Assembly: GCA_946481275.1 (NCBI GenBank)
Contig: CAMLMV010000002.1
Span: forward strand, 1-64,000
Length of the DNA stretch: 64,000 bases
Source: an uncultured Massilia sp.
GTDB lineage: Bacteria > Pseudomonadota > Gammaproteobacteria > Burkholderiales > Burkholderiaceae
Direction of reading: 5' to 3'
Shown: positions 7,943 to 16,426 of the stretch, one piece after another
How the letters are laid out: the number at the start of each line of letters is the position of its first letter
How positions within the stretch are numbered: the stretch's first letter is position 1
Program-made: the position numbers and the translations under genes
Notes under the pieces: generated by a model
What the model was told of the DNA's origin: nothing
The model's input: the letters and a program-made list of their open reading frames with translations, nothing else
Databases searched by the model: none

Positions 7943-8959
7943 TTATTTGACCTTGATGGCGCTCTTGACGCTGGACACGCCCTCGACGCCCTTCGCCACT
8001 TTCACGGCCTTGTCGGCCTCGTCCTTCGAATTCACGAAACCGCTGAGCATCACGACGCCCTTTTCCGTCTCGACGTGGATGCCGAGCGAATCGAGGTTCG
8101 GCTCCTTGACGAGGCCGGCCTTCACCTTGGTGGTGATGGCGGTGTCGGAGGCGGCCACGCGGGTCTTGCCGGCGGCGTCGCGGGTCTTGTCGGCCGTCTG
8201 GTCGCCGGCGCGGTCCATGGCGTTGTCGGTCTTCTGGGCAACGGTCGAACCGGCCGCCTTCGTCTTCTCGACGGCGGTGTTGGCCACGTCCTTCGTCTTT
8301 TCAGCAACTGTCGCGGCCGCGGCCTTCACTTTGTCGGCTGCGGTCGCGGCAGTGTCGCGCGTCTTTGATGCCGCATCGGCGGCATTCTCGCGCACGGCCG
8401 ACGGTTTCGTTTCGACGAGGCAGCCCGTTTTCGCATCGGCGCCCATCTGCGCGCACTTGTCGACGGCGGCCGCCTTGGCCGGGTCGCGCGTGTCGGTGCC
8501 GGTCACGAGGCCGCCGGACGCCGTGGTGCCGCCGGCGCTGGCGCCAGCGGCGCGGTCGGCCTTGGCGTCGGCCAATGCCGCCGTGTGCACGGATTTCGCG
8601 TTATCCATGCAGCTGTCCTTGTCGGCGCCGCTCTTCGCGTCGCATCTGGCCTTGGCGAGATCGTACTCGGCGTCGGCGACGTTGCTGCGCGCACGGGCGC
8701 GGCCGGCGGCCGTGTTGTTGTACCTGGACAATGCATCGGCCTCGGTGCGGGTGCGCACCAGCCGGGCTTCGGCCATGCAGATGTCCTTGTCGTTGCCGCT
8801 CTTGGCGTCGCATTTCGCCGCCGCCGTCCGGTATTCCGATTCCGCCTTCTGCGTGAGATTACGGTAGGTCTGCGGGTCGTGGTTGAGTGCCGCAGTCGGT
8901 GCCGCGGCGAAGCTCGCGCCTGCAGCCGTCGCGAGCAAGGTCGCAATCAGCGTTTTCAT
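7943..8959 (-). CDS. Exported BON-domain protein with duplicated Cys motif and LEA-like helical repeats
   Basis: Periplasmic protein of 338 residues. The signal peptide is KTLIATLLATAAGASFAAA. Residues about 35-115 hold two copies of a Cys-containing motif (KCDAKSGNDKDICMAEAR and RCDAKSGADKDSCMDNAK). Residues about 170-265 are an Ala/Lys/Thr-rich amphipathic stretch with recurring EKTK, DKTR and ADKV units, similar to LEA-type stress proteins. The C-terminal 70 residues are a BON domain (DTAITTKVKAGLVKEPNLDSLGIHVETEKGVVMLSGFV...), a fold that associates with membranes and is found in OsmY-type proteins. An envelope stress or osmotic role is inferred. ATG 8959 starts the signal peptide; the longer frame to 9031 is not signal-like. 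Confidence 0.78.
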   Translation of the reverse strand: MKTLIATLLATAAGASFAAAPTAALNHDPQTYRNLTQKAESEYRTAAAKCDAKSGNDKDICMAEARLVRTRTEADALSRYNNTAAGRARARSNVADAEYDLAKARCDAKSGADKDSCMDNAKSVHTAALADAKADRAAGASAGGTTASGGLVTGTDTRDPAKAAAVDKCAQMGADAKTGCLVETKPSAVRENAADAASKTRDTAATAADKVKAAAATVAEKTKDVANTAVEKTKAAGSTVAQKTDNAMDRAGDQTADKTRDAAGKTRVAASDTAITTKVKAGLVKEPNLDSLGIHVETEKGVVMLSGFVNSKDEADKAVKVAKGVEGVSSVKSAIKVK

Positions 8960-9043
8960 GGTCTTGTCCCTGTGTTGTTTGTTGTGACAGCCAGATTTAA
9001 CGCCCGCACGCCAGGGACCTCTGTGCGGCAACGAACGCTAGTC

Positions 9044-9733
9044 TCAATCGTCGCTCAGCAGCCCCTCGCGCCACAACGGCGCCGCGTCCTCGAACGGCTT
9101 GCCGGCGCTGCCGAAGCGTGCGCCGTCGCGCGCGAGACGCACCCACGCGCGGGTGTCGTGGCCGTTGCGCGCCACCGGCTGGTCCTGCCTCAGCTTTTCC
9201 AGCCAGGCGTAGATGCGGCCATAGTCGCCGGGGTGGCGGTCGTACGTCCAGGCCAGCGCCACCAGGTCGGCATAGCCTTCCTCGCGGCGGGTTTCGCGCA
9301 TCGCCTTCGACGCCGCCAGCAGCGATGGATCGTCCGCCGTCTCCTCGTTCACTTCGACGAAGCCGGCCGGCAGCGCATGCCACGCGCCCTGCGCATAGCG
9401 CCAGCAATGGCCGATCTCGTGGGCCGCCATCGCTTCGATCAGTTCGCCCTGCTGGGCCGCCGGCACGCCGTCGAGCTGGCGCTCGGCATCCGGATTGCCG
9501 CGCAGCGACAGCACGAGCTTGCAGCGGCCGCCCGCGAAGCCCATCGCCATGGGCACGTCGTTGGGGCCGGCCTGCGGCTGGACGACGATGTCGATGGGCA
9601 GGTTCAGGCTGCGCGAATACGCGAGGACGGGAAGCGCCGCGCCCAGCCAGCGCTGCTCCAGCGGCGTGAGGTCGGCGGCGGCGGCGGGAAGGGATGCGCA
9701 CAGGAGCGCTGCGGCGAGGAGGGCTTTGGACAT
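9044..9733 (-). CDS. Exported putative zinc metalloprotease
   Basis: Secreted protein of 229 residues with a signal peptide (MSKALLAAALLCASLPAAAA). The centre has the zinc motif MAAHEIGHCWRY (HExxH), and about 50 residues later comes EEGYADLVALAW, where an acidic residue could supply the third zinc ligand, as in gluzincins. The rest is not recognised. It is short for known peptidase families, which suggests a minimal metallopeptidase domain. ATG 9733 is chosen for the signal peptide and the GGAAG upstream. It is downstream of, and in the same direction as, the AraC regulator gene, with a long AT-rich hairpin in the leader. Confidence 0.65.
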   Translation of the reverse strand: MSKALLAAALLCASLPAAAADLTPLEQRWLGAALPVLAYSRSLNLPIDIVVQPQAGPNDVPMAMGFAGGRCKLVLSLRGNPDAERQLDGVPAAQQGELIEAMAAHEIGHCWRYAQGAWHALPAGFVEVNEETADDPSLLAASKAMRETRREEGYADLVALAWTYDRHPGDYGRIYAWLEKLRQDQPVARNGHDTRAWVRLARDGARFGSAGKPFEDAAPLWREGLLSDD

Positions 9734-9751
9734 GAGGACTTCCCGTTGGAT

Positions 9752-9780
9752 ATTTAAAATGCCTAACGGCAATTTTAAAT
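9752..9780. promoter_or_regulatory. AT-rich inverted repeat upstream of the metalloprotease gene
   Basis: ATTTAAAAT at 9752-9760 and ATTTTAAAT at 9772-9780 enclose a short GC stem (TGCC-TAAC-GGCA). Together they form a nearly continuous 13-bp hairpin 19 bases before the start at 9733. It could be an operator or an mRNA leader structure; it has no T-tract of terminator type on the minus strand. Confidence 0.45.
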
Positions 9781-9838
9781 CCGGTTAAAGCCCTGATTCC
9801 GGCAATATTTTTGCGACTGTCCAAAAGCGTAATCTTGC

Positions 9839-10819
9839 CTATCCGGCCACGCGCGCCTCGCTGGGCGGATGCCCGATGACGCGTTTGAAGGCGCGGCTGA
9901 ACGACGCCTCGGAGTCGTAGCCGAGCCGGTTCGCCACGGTCGCCACGCGCATGCCATCGCGCGCGATCCAGTGCCGCGCCTGGAACATCTTGACCTTGGC
10001 GACGTACTTCGCGGGCGTCTCGCCCACGGCGCTGGAAAACTTGTCGATGAAGCTCGACCGCGACGCGCCCATCACGTCGGCCAGCTCGCTCACCGACCAG
10101 TCGCGCTCCGGCTGGCGGTGGATCGCCGCCAGCACGCGGCCGATCTGCGGACAGCGCACGGCCGCGATCCACCCGCTCGCATCGCTGCACGCGCATTCGA
10201 CCCACGCCCGGATGATGCTGGCGGCCAGCACGTCCGCCAGCCGCGCGAGGATGCCGCAGGCGCCGATGCGGTCGAGCGCGACCTCGCGTTCCATCGCTTC
10301 CAGCATCGCGTGCACGGCCGGGTCGCGCTGGCCCAGGTCGGCGGCGCGCATCGCCTCCGGCATCATCGCCAGCAGCGGGTGCAGCGGGTCGAGATTGAAG
10401 CGCATCGTGCCGCAGAACAGGACCTGCTCCGCCGCCGCGTCCTGCGGACCGGCGCCGTTCACGAGGTACAGGTTCTCCGACACGGCCTTGCGCGCCAGCG
10501 AGTCGATCTCCACGGCCGGCAGGTCCGGGCTGCTGGCCATCACGTGCGCCGTGCCGTGCGGCAGCAGCACCGCATCGCCCGGGTTCAGCTGCAGCCAGCC
10601 CTTCGTGGCCGTGTGCATCCAGCAGCTGCCCTGCGCGACGAAGTGAAAACTCGCCTCGCGCCTGGCGGGGAACGCGACGGCCCACGGTTCGCGCATCACG
10701 CAGCGGCCGTATTCGACGCCGTCGAGGCGCAGGCCGAGGAGGATTTCAGTCAGGGCATCCTGGCCGGTCTTCGGATCCCTGTTTGGACGAATGGTCATGA
10801 GATTCGGATTGAATGACAT
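9839..10819 (-). CDS. AraC-family transcriptional regulator with cupin domain
   Basis: Regulator of 326 residues. The N-terminal cupin-type domain (about 25-190) includes FHFVAQGSCWMH, LNPGDAVLLPHGTAHVM and CGTMRFNLDPLHPLLAMMPE. The C-terminal AraC double helix-turn-helix (about 225-320) has WSVSELADVMGASRSSFIDKFSSAVGETPAKYV and RVATVANRLGYDSEASFSRAFKRVIGHPPSE. This family commonly controls a divergent MFS transporter or oxidoreductase, which matches the layout: the MFS-reductase pair starts 57 bases away on the other strand. ATG 10819 lies close to the intergenic region; ATG 10798 is an alternative start. Confidence 0.88.
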   Translation of the reverse strand: MSFNPNLMTIRPNRDPKTGQDALTEILLGLRLDGVEYGRCVMREPWAVAFPARREASFHFVAQGSCWMHTATKGWLQLNPGDAVLLPHGTAHVMASSPDLPAVEIDSLARKAVSENLYLVNGAGPQDAAAEQVLFCGTMRFNLDPLHPLLAMMPEAMRAADLGQRDPAVHAMLEAMEREVALDRIGACGILARLADVLAASIIRAWVECACSDASGWIAAVRCPQIGRVLAAIHRQPERDWSVSELADVMGASRSSFIDKFSSAVGETPAKYVAKVKMFQARHWIARDGMRVATVANRLGYDSEASFSRAFKRVIGHPPSEARVAG

Positions 10820-10876
10820 GGAAAGTCCAGAATCTTAGCCCTACACTGCCATTTCCACAATATCCCGAGGTATCCG

Positions 10877-11926
10877 ATGAATGAATCCACCTGCATCGAT
10901 GTCGCGCCGCCGCGCGTCGCGGCCCAGGCGAAAGACGCGAACTGGGGCGGCATCGCCAGCCTGACGCTGGGCGTGTTCGGCCTCGTGACGGCCGAGTTCC
11001 TGCCCGCCAGCCTGCTGACGGCGATGGCCGCCGACCTCGGCGTGTCCGACGGCACCGCCGGCCAGGCCGTCACGGCCACCGCGGCGGTCGGCGCCGCGGC
11101 CGCGCTGACCATCCCCATCCTCACGCGGAACCTCGACCGCAAGCGGGTGATCCTCGCGCTGACGTCGCTGCTGGTGCTGTCCAACGCGCTCGCCGCGACG
11201 GCGAACAGCCTGCCGGTGCTGATCGCGGCCCGGGCGCTGCTGGGCATCGGCCTCGGCGGCTTCTGGTCGATGGCCGCCGCGCTCGCGATGCGGCTCGTGC
11301 CGGAGCACCTGTTTGCGCGGGCGATGTCCCTCATCCTCACCGGCGTCTCCGTCGCCACCGTGTGCGCGGCGCCGGTCGGCGCGTACATGGGCGACCTGCT
11401 CGCCGTGCTGCTCGTGATTTCCGGGCACTTTGCCGGCTTCACCTACATCCGCCCGTTCATGGAGCAGGTCACGCACCTGTCGGTCGGCACGATCTCCGCA
11501 GCCCTGCTGGCGTACGGCATCGCGGGCTTCTTCGGCAATATCGCCGGCGGCTTCCTGGCCGAGCGCAGCGAGCGGCTCGCCATCGTGGCGGGCGCCGCCC
11601 TGATCGCGGTGCTGGCCGCCACGCTGTGGGCCGCAGGCACGTCGGTCGCCGTGACCGTTGCGGCGATCGCGGCATGGGGCTTTGCGTTCGGCGCGTTCCC
11701 GATCGGCTTCCAGACCTGGATCGTGCGCGCCGCGCCGGACCAGGCCGAGGGCGCGGGCGGGCTGCTCGTCGCTGCGTTCCAGATCGCCATCGCCAGCGGC
11801 GCCGTCGGCGGCGGCATCCTCGTCGACCGCATCGGCGCGCCGGGCGGCCCCATCTTCGCCGCCGTCGCGCTCACGCTCGGCGCACTGCTCGTGGTGCGCT
11901 ACGGGCCACGCCCGACATCCATCTGA
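10877..11926 (+). CDS. MFS transporter of the NepI/YdhP (DHA1) type, apparently internally deleted
   Basis: Inner-membrane transporter of 349 residues. The N-terminal half is normal: GVFGLVTAEFLPASLLTAMAADLGVSDGTAGQAVTA, LDRKRVILAL and ARALLGIGLGGFWSMAAALAMRLVP. After PVGAYMGD (about residue 173) it joins directly to LLAVLLVISGHFAGFTYIRPF, the start of the second six-helix half. Relatives are about 390-400 residues and carry roughly 45 more residues here (the end of helix 6 and the central cytoplasmic loop). This looks like an in-frame deletion, so transport activity is doubtful. The gene is followed 10 bases later by a reductase and is divergent from the AraC regulator. Confidence 0.8.
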   Translation: MNESTCIDVAPPRVAAQAKDANWGGIASLTLGVFGLVTAEFLPASLLTAMAADLGVSDGTAGQAVTATAAVGAAAALTIPILTRNLDRKRVILALTSLLVLSNALAATANSLPVLIAARALLGIGLGGFWSMAAALAMRLVPEHLFARAMSLILTGVSVATVCAAPVGAYMGDLLAVLLVISGHFAGFTYIRPFMEQVTHLSVGTISAALLAYGIAGFFGNIAGGFLAERSERLAIVAGAALIAVLAATLWAAGTSVAVTVAAIAAWGFAFGAFPIGFQTWIVRAAPDQAEGAGGLLVAAFQIAIASGAVGGGILVDRIGAPGGPIFAAVALTLGALLVVRYGPRPTSI

Positions 11927-11936
11927 GGAGATCATC

Positions 11937-12944
11937 ATGACGAATCGCCGTATCGTCCTTGCCGCCCATCCGCAAGGCATCCCGACCCCGACGGATTTCC
12001 GTCTCGAAGAATCGCCGGTCCCGGTGCCGCGGGACGGGCAGGTGCTGCTGCGCACCGAATGGCTGTCGCTCGACCCGTACATGCGCAACCTGATGGAACG
12101 CGTCGGCCCCGGCTATGCCGACCCCGTGCCGCCGGGCGCGACGATGGTCGGCGGCACGGTCAGCCGCGTCGTCGAATCACGTCATCCGGACTACAAGGCG
12201 GGCGACCTCGTCGTCGCTGCCGCCGGCTGGCAGGACTACGCGCTGTCCGACGGCAGCGGCCTGATGCCCGTCGGCGACCTGGCGCGGCCGTCGCTGGCGC
12301 TGGGCACGCTCGGCATGCCGGGTTTCACGGCCTACGTCGGGCTGCTCGACATTGGCGAGCCCCGGCCCGGCGAGACGGTGGTCGTCGCGGCAGCCACCGG
12401 CGCCGTCGGCTCGGTCGTGGGCCAGATCGCGAAGATCAAGGGTGCGCGCGTCGTCGGCATCGCGGGCGGTCCCGACAAATGCGGCCATGCGGTGGAAGAA
12501 CTGGGATTCGATGCATGCGTGGACCATCGCGATCCGCGTTTTGCCGAGCTGCTCGCGGCCGCGTGCCCGGACGGCATCGACGTGTATTTCGAGAACGTGG
12601 GCGGCGCCGTGTTCGATGCCGTGCAGCCGCTGTTGAACGTGAACGCCCGCGTGCCCGTGTGCGGCTTCATCTCCCACTACAACGGTGGGGTTGCCGAGGG
12701 CCCGGACCGTCTCGCGCCGTGGATGGCGACCCTGCTGTCGAAACGCATCCGCATGCAGGGCTTCATCATCCTGGACCACTACGCGACGCGCTTCGACGCC
12801 TTCCGCGACGACATGGCCGGCTGGCTGGCGGCCGGCAGGATCAAGGTGAAGGAAGACGTCGTCGAGGGCCTGGAGAATGCCCCCGCCGCGTTCATCGGCC
12901 TGCTGCAGGGGCGGAACTTCGGCAAGCTGGTCGTGCGCGCCTGA
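11937..12944 (+). CDS. NADP-dependent oxidoreductase of the MDR / PTGR family
   Basis: Cytosolic zinc-independent medium-chain reductase of 335 residues, similar to prostaglandin reductase, leukotriene B4 dehydrogenase and CurA enzymes that reduce the C=C bond of enones with NADPH. Motifs include RTEWLSLDPYMRNLM near residue 45, LGMPGFTAYVGLLDIG, the cofactor stretch VVVAAATGAVGSVVGQIAKIKGARVVGIAGG, VYFENVGG and CGFISHYN. The start ATG 11937 has GAGGAG upstream; the extra upstream frame is a shadow of the MFS gene. It is co-transcribed with the MFS gene and probably under the AraC regulator. The stop adjoins the convergent chemotaxis gene (stop codons touch). Confidence 0.87.
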   Translation: MTNRRIVLAAHPQGIPTPTDFRLEESPVPVPRDGQVLLRTEWLSLDPYMRNLMERVGPGYADPVPPGATMVGGTVSRVVESRHPDYKAGDLVVAAAGWQDYALSDGSGLMPVGDLARPSLALGTLGMPGFTAYVGLLDIGEPRPGETVVVAAATGAVGSVVGQIAKIKGARVVGIAGGPDKCGHAVEELGFDACVDHRDPRFAELLAAACPDGIDVYFENVGGAVFDAVQPLLNVNARVPVCGFISHYNGGVAEGPDRLAPWMATLLSKRIRMQGFIILDHYATRFDAFRDDMAGWLAAGRIKVKEDVVEGLENAPAAFIGLLQGRNFGKLVVRA

Positions 12945-14585
12945 TCACGCGGCGGCGATACGTCCCTGGCGCGCGGCCGGCACGACGGCCACGCTGGCGG
13001 ACGGCCGCGCCGCCTGCGCATCCAGCTTGAAAATGCTGACGAGGCGCGCGAGATTCGCCGCCTCGTCCTGCAGCGCGGACGCGGCCGCGCCGGCCTGTTC
13101 GACGAGTGCCGCGTTCTGCTGCGTCGCTTCGTCCATCTGGCCGATCGCGCGGTTGACCTGTTCGATGCCGGCGCTCTGCTCCTGGCTCGCATGGCTGATC
13201 TCGGCCATGATGTCCGTCACGCGCTTGACGCTCGTGACGATCTCTTCCATCGTGCTGCCCGCCTCGTCGACGAGCTTCGCGCCGTCGTCGACCTTGGCGA
13301 CGGAATCGCTGATCAAGGTCTTGATTTCCTTCGCCGCCGCGGCCGACCGCTGGGCCAGGCTGCGCACCTCGCCCGCGACGACGGCGAAGCCCCGGCCCTG
13401 CTCGCCCGCACGCGCGGCTTCGACGGCCGCGTTCAGCGCAAGGATATTCGTCTGGAACGCGATGCCGTCGATCACGCTGATGATCTCGGCGATCTGCTTC
13501 GACGAGTCGTTGATCGACGCCATCGTCTGCACGACCTGCGCCACGACGGCGCCGCCGCGCTGGGCCACGCTTGACGCCGACTCTGCGAGGGTATTCGCCT
13601 GGCGCGCATTGTCCGCGTTCTGGCGCACGGTGCCCGTCAGTTCTTCCATCGACGACGCCGTTTCTTCCAAGGTGCCGGCCTGGCGCTCGCTGCGTTCCGA
13701 CAGGTCCTGGTTGCCGGCCGCGATTTCCGTCGACGCGTTGGCGATCGTGAGCGTGCCCGCGCGCACCTGGCCGACGATGTTCACGAGGCTGTCGCGCATG
13801 CCTTTCATCGCGTACAGCACGCTGGACCGGTCGTCCGCGCGCGTCTCGATCGGCACGGACAGGTCGCCGGCCGCGATGGCGCCCGCGATCCCGACGGCGT
13901 AATCCGGCTGGCCGCCCAGCTGGCGCAGCAGGCCGTGGCTGATGAACCAGGCGGCGGCCGCGCCGGCTGCGGCGGCAACGGCGAGAAGCGCGAGCATCCA
14001 GGCAAAGAAACTGTGCGACAGCGCGCGCGCGTGCGCGGCCGCGTCGTTGTTCAGCTTTTCTTCCAGGTCGATGAGGCGGTTGACGCCGGCGAGCCACTCG
14101 ACGAACGCGGGGCCGGCCTGCTTGTCCAGCAGCGCGGTCGCTTCAGCCGTGTTGTCGGCCTGGCGCAATGCGACGAGCTTCGCGATCAGCGGCTGCGTGC
14201 GGGCTTCGACGTCCTTGATGGCGGCCAGCGCCTGCTTTTCTTCCGGCAGGATGTCGCCGCCCGCCGCGAACAGCTGGTCGAGCGGCGCGGCCGAGCGCTG
14301 GTAGTCGTCGTCCAGCTTCCTGATCAGGTCGGCGTGACGCTGCGCCGTCGCGCCGGTCGCGGCCAGGACGACGTCGCGGATGGCGATCGAGCGGTCGTGC
14401 ACGCTGCCGCGGAAGTTAATCGCATAGCGTTGCTTGACGCTGTTGACGTCGTTGATGTGGATGAGGATGTCGTCGATCTGGCCGACGCGGTGGATGGCGA
14501 GGCCGGCCAGTACCGCCATGAGGGCGAGGACGCCGCCGAAACCGAAAGCCAGTCGTTTGCCGATCGTGAGTCCAGTGGTGGTCAT
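12945..14585 (-). CDS. Methyl-accepting chemotaxis protein
   Basis: Membrane chemoreceptor of 546 residues. TM1 (FGGVLALMAVLAGLAIH) is followed by a four-helix-bundle periplasmic domain (about 35-185), TM2 (FFAWMLALLAVAAAAGAAAAWFI), a HAMP segment and a long helical signalling domain. Its tip contains the conserved EIISVIDGIAFQTNILALNAAVEAARAGEQGRGFAVVAGEVRSLAQRSA. There is no C-terminal NWETF-like pentapeptide, so no CheR tether. The length and layout resemble Tar-type receptors. ATG 14585 is chosen; an extension to 14651 would run through the structured leader. The leader on the minus strand is strongly self-complementary and pairs with the start region. Confidence 0.92.
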   Translation of the reverse strand: MTTTGLTIGKRLAFGFGGVLALMAVLAGLAIHRVGQIDDILIHINDVNSVKQRYAINFRGSVHDRSIAIRDVVLAATGATAQRHADLIRKLDDDYQRSAAPLDQLFAAGGDILPEEKQALAAIKDVEARTQPLIAKLVALRQADNTAEATALLDKQAGPAFVEWLAGVNRLIDLEEKLNNDAAAHARALSHSFFAWMLALLAVAAAAGAAAAWFISHGLLRQLGGQPDYAVGIAGAIAAGDLSVPIETRADDRSSVLYAMKGMRDSLVNIVGQVRAGTLTIANASTEIAAGNQDLSERSERQAGTLEETASSMEELTGTVRQNADNARQANTLAESASSVAQRGGAVVAQVVQTMASINDSSKQIAEIISVIDGIAFQTNILALNAAVEAARAGEQGRGFAVVAGEVRSLAQRSAAAAKEIKTLISDSVAKVDDGAKLVDEAGSTMEEIVTSVKRVTDIMAEISHASQEQSAGIEQVNRAIGQMDEATQQNAALVEQAGAAASALQDEAANLARLVSIFKLDAQAARPSASVAVVPAARQGRIAAA

Positions 14586-14653
14586 TGTGTGCTCGCGTGA
14601 TGGAATAGCAATCGATATTTCCAATAGGAAACGATTCCAAATATAGCACACAA
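14585..14653. promoter_or_regulatory. Nested hairpin in the leader of the chemoreceptor gene
   Basis: Three nested inverted repeats are present: TTGTGTGCT (14585-14593) with AGCACACAA (14645-14653), TGGAAT (14601-14606) with ATTCCA (14634-14639), and TTTCC (14618-14622) with GGAAA (14627-14631) around an AATA loop. On the minus strand the last outer-stem base is the A of the start codon. The structure could therefore gate translation of the receptor. Read on the plus strand, it is followed by a terminator, so a small RNA is the alternative. Confidence 0.5.
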
Positions 14654-14671
14654 CTACCGAATTTGATGCTG

Positions 14672-14697
14672 AGGCAGGTCTAAGACCTGCCTTTTTA
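14672..14697 (+). terminator. Terminator-like hairpin facing right, with no upstream plus-strand gene
   Basis: A ten-base stem AGGCAGGTCT / AGACCTGCCT at 14672-14692 is followed by CTTTTT on the plus strand. The flanking genes (chemoreceptor and M49 peptidase) are both on the minus strand. It may end a plus-strand small RNA that includes the 14585-14653 structure, or act as an imperfect terminator for the M49 gene. Confidence 0.5.
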
Positions 14698-14716
14698 CAT
14701 GGTTTTATTGCCGAAA

Positions 14717-16426
14717 TCAGTGCCCCGGCACCAGCTTCGCCGCCGTCACGAACGCCGGCCGGATATCGTTCGGCACGGCCTTCATCTTGTCCAGCGCCTT
14801 CTGAACGTCCGGACGGATGACGACGTAGCGCTTCATGAGGTCCTGCGCGCGGGCGTAATCGCCGGTGGCTTCGATGGTCAGGAACTCACGGTCGAGGTCC
14901 GCCACGGCACCCTTGATCTTCGCAAAGTCGACGGAGAACGTGCCGTCGCCGTGCGACACGAAGCCGCCCTTGTCGAGCAGGTAGTTCATCTGGATCGCCA
15001 TGCCGCGCGCGTGCGAATCCGTCAGGCCGAAGTGCAGGGTGCGGAACGCGGACGCGAGGTACGTGTTGTACAGCTTGCGCTCGGCAGCAGGGCCCTGCCC
15101 CAGCGAACTTTTAAGCTGGCCCTTCTCCATCATGTAAGTGAGTGCCCACAGGCCCGTGACGTCGGCCTTCGCCTCCTCGATGGTCGAGTAGGCGTCCTTC
15201 AGGTCCTGGCGCGGCGTGGACGGCTGGCCGTTCTGCGTCGTCGCATGCGGACCCAGGCCGTGCATGATCTCGTGCGCGAGGATGTGCGTGAAGAACGAAT
15301 CGAAATCGAGGTCCTTCTGGTCGGCCGGGCGCAGCACGAGCTTCGAGATGGGCGTGAGCGTCGCTTCGAACTTGGCTTCCTGGACGTTCTTCAGCATCAC
15401 GCGCTTGGAACCGCGCTGGCGGATGATGCGCTCGTCGTTCGGCAGGTTGTAGGCGGCCGTCTGCACGCCCATGTTGCCGTCGCCGGCGCCATAGACCTGG
15501 TTTACGACGACCATCGGCGCGATCGCCCCGACCTTCGGATTGCGGTACTTCGGATCGAGCGGCAGGTTGTTTTCCAGCTCCTGCATGTGCTTGCCGAAGA
15601 AGTTCAGCTTTTCCGTCTCCTTCTGGTCGCGCACGTTCACGTACGCCTCGAACGCGGCCTTGTAGCCGAACAGCTCGTCGTTATACGTCTCGTACGGGCC
15701 GATGGTGACGTCGACCGGCGAGTCGAGGTCCATCCACGCGAAATCGGAGGCGAGGTAGTCGTTCGACAGGAAGGCGTCGGCGCGCAGGTTCAGGAATTTT
15801 TTCAGCGACGCGTTGTCGGTGGCGTTCGCAGCGTCCTTCAGCAGTTTCGACAGCTTCTGCAGCTCGGCGCGGTATTCGTCCGAGTATTTTACGGTGGTGA
15901 ATTTACCCGCCTTGTCCTTGCGGATCACGGTGAAGAACCACTGCGCCTGTTCCTTGTCGGCGGCCGGCAGCCCGTTCATCCACGTCTCGAGTTCCTGCTT
16001 GCTCGCGCCCTCCGGATAAAAATTCGCGCCGGCCGGCTTCTCGGCCGGGATCCTGATGCCGGCGTACTCCGCGGGCATGAAGGATTCGTTGCCGTCGATG
16101 ATCGACCACGGTCCCTTGTTCAGCCAGAAGTAGTCGCGGCGGGCCTTGCCCAGCGGCGTCGTGTCCTTCTGCAGCGCGGCCCACAGCGCCTCGTTGCCGG
16201 ACCAGCGCTGGCGCAGCTGCAGGGTGTCGACGATCTTTGCCGCTTCGATCAGCCTGGCGATGGCGACGCGGTCGCCGGCGGACAGTTTGGCCGTGTCGGC
16301 CGTCAGGTCGACGGGGGCGAAACGCCTGGCCATCGTCTGCAGTTGCGGGGCGGTGGCGGGGGCGGCGTGGACGGTGGCGCACAGGGTCGCTGCGGCCAGG
16401 GCCAGGGGGGCGAGGAGGTGCTTCAT
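14717..16426 (-). CDS. Exported M49 (dipeptidyl-peptidase III)-like zinc metallopeptidase
   Basis: Secreted metallopeptidase-like protein of 569 residues with a signal peptide (KHLLAPLALAAATLCATVHA). The zinc site is HILAHEIMHGLGPH (HExxH) plus a downstream acidic helix TIEEAKADVTGLWALTYM, the pattern of M49-like enzymes. True DPP III has HExxxH, so this is the related bacterial group. The stretch DVTIGPYETYNDELFGYKAAFEAYV is also characteristic. The N-terminal half has SIIDGNESFMPAEYAGI. Substrate unknown; dipeptide release from oligopeptides is inferred. ATG 16426 fits the signal peptide; the frame extends to 16543 without signal character. It is divergent from the PAAR module. Confidence 0.82.
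   Translation of the reverse strand: MKHLLAPLALAAATLCATVHAAPATAPQLQTMARRFAPVDLTADTAKLSAGDRVAIARLIEAAKIVDTLQLRQRWSGNEALWAALQKDTTPLGKARRDYFWLNKGPWSIIDGNESFMPAEYAGIRIPAEKPAGANFYPEGASKQELETWMNGLPAADKEQAQWFFTVIRKDKAGKFTTVKYSDEYRAELQKLSKLLKDAANATDNASLKKFLNLRADAFLSNDYLASDFAWMDLDSPVDVTIGPYETYNDELFGYKAAFEAYVNVRDQKETEKLNFFGKHMQELENNLPLDPKYRNPKVGAIAPMVVVNQVYGAGDGNMGVQTAAYNLPNDERIIRQRGSKRVMLKNVQEAKFEATLTPISKLVLRPADQKDLDFDSFFTHILAHEIMHGLGPHATTQNGQPSTPRQDLKDAYSTIEEAKADVTGLWALTYMMEKGQLKSSLGQGPAAERKLYNTYLASAFRTLHFGLTDSHARGMAIQMNYLLDKGGFVSHGDGTFSVDFAKIKGAVADLDREFLTIEATGDYARAQDLMKRYVVIRPDVQKALDKMKAVPNDIRPAFVTAAKLVPGH

Noticed and set aside
7030..8868. Plus-strand frames opposite the HDOD and BON genes
   Set aside because: Arg/Ser/Ala-rich readings without start context or domains; the minus-strand genes have recognisable folds and a terminator.
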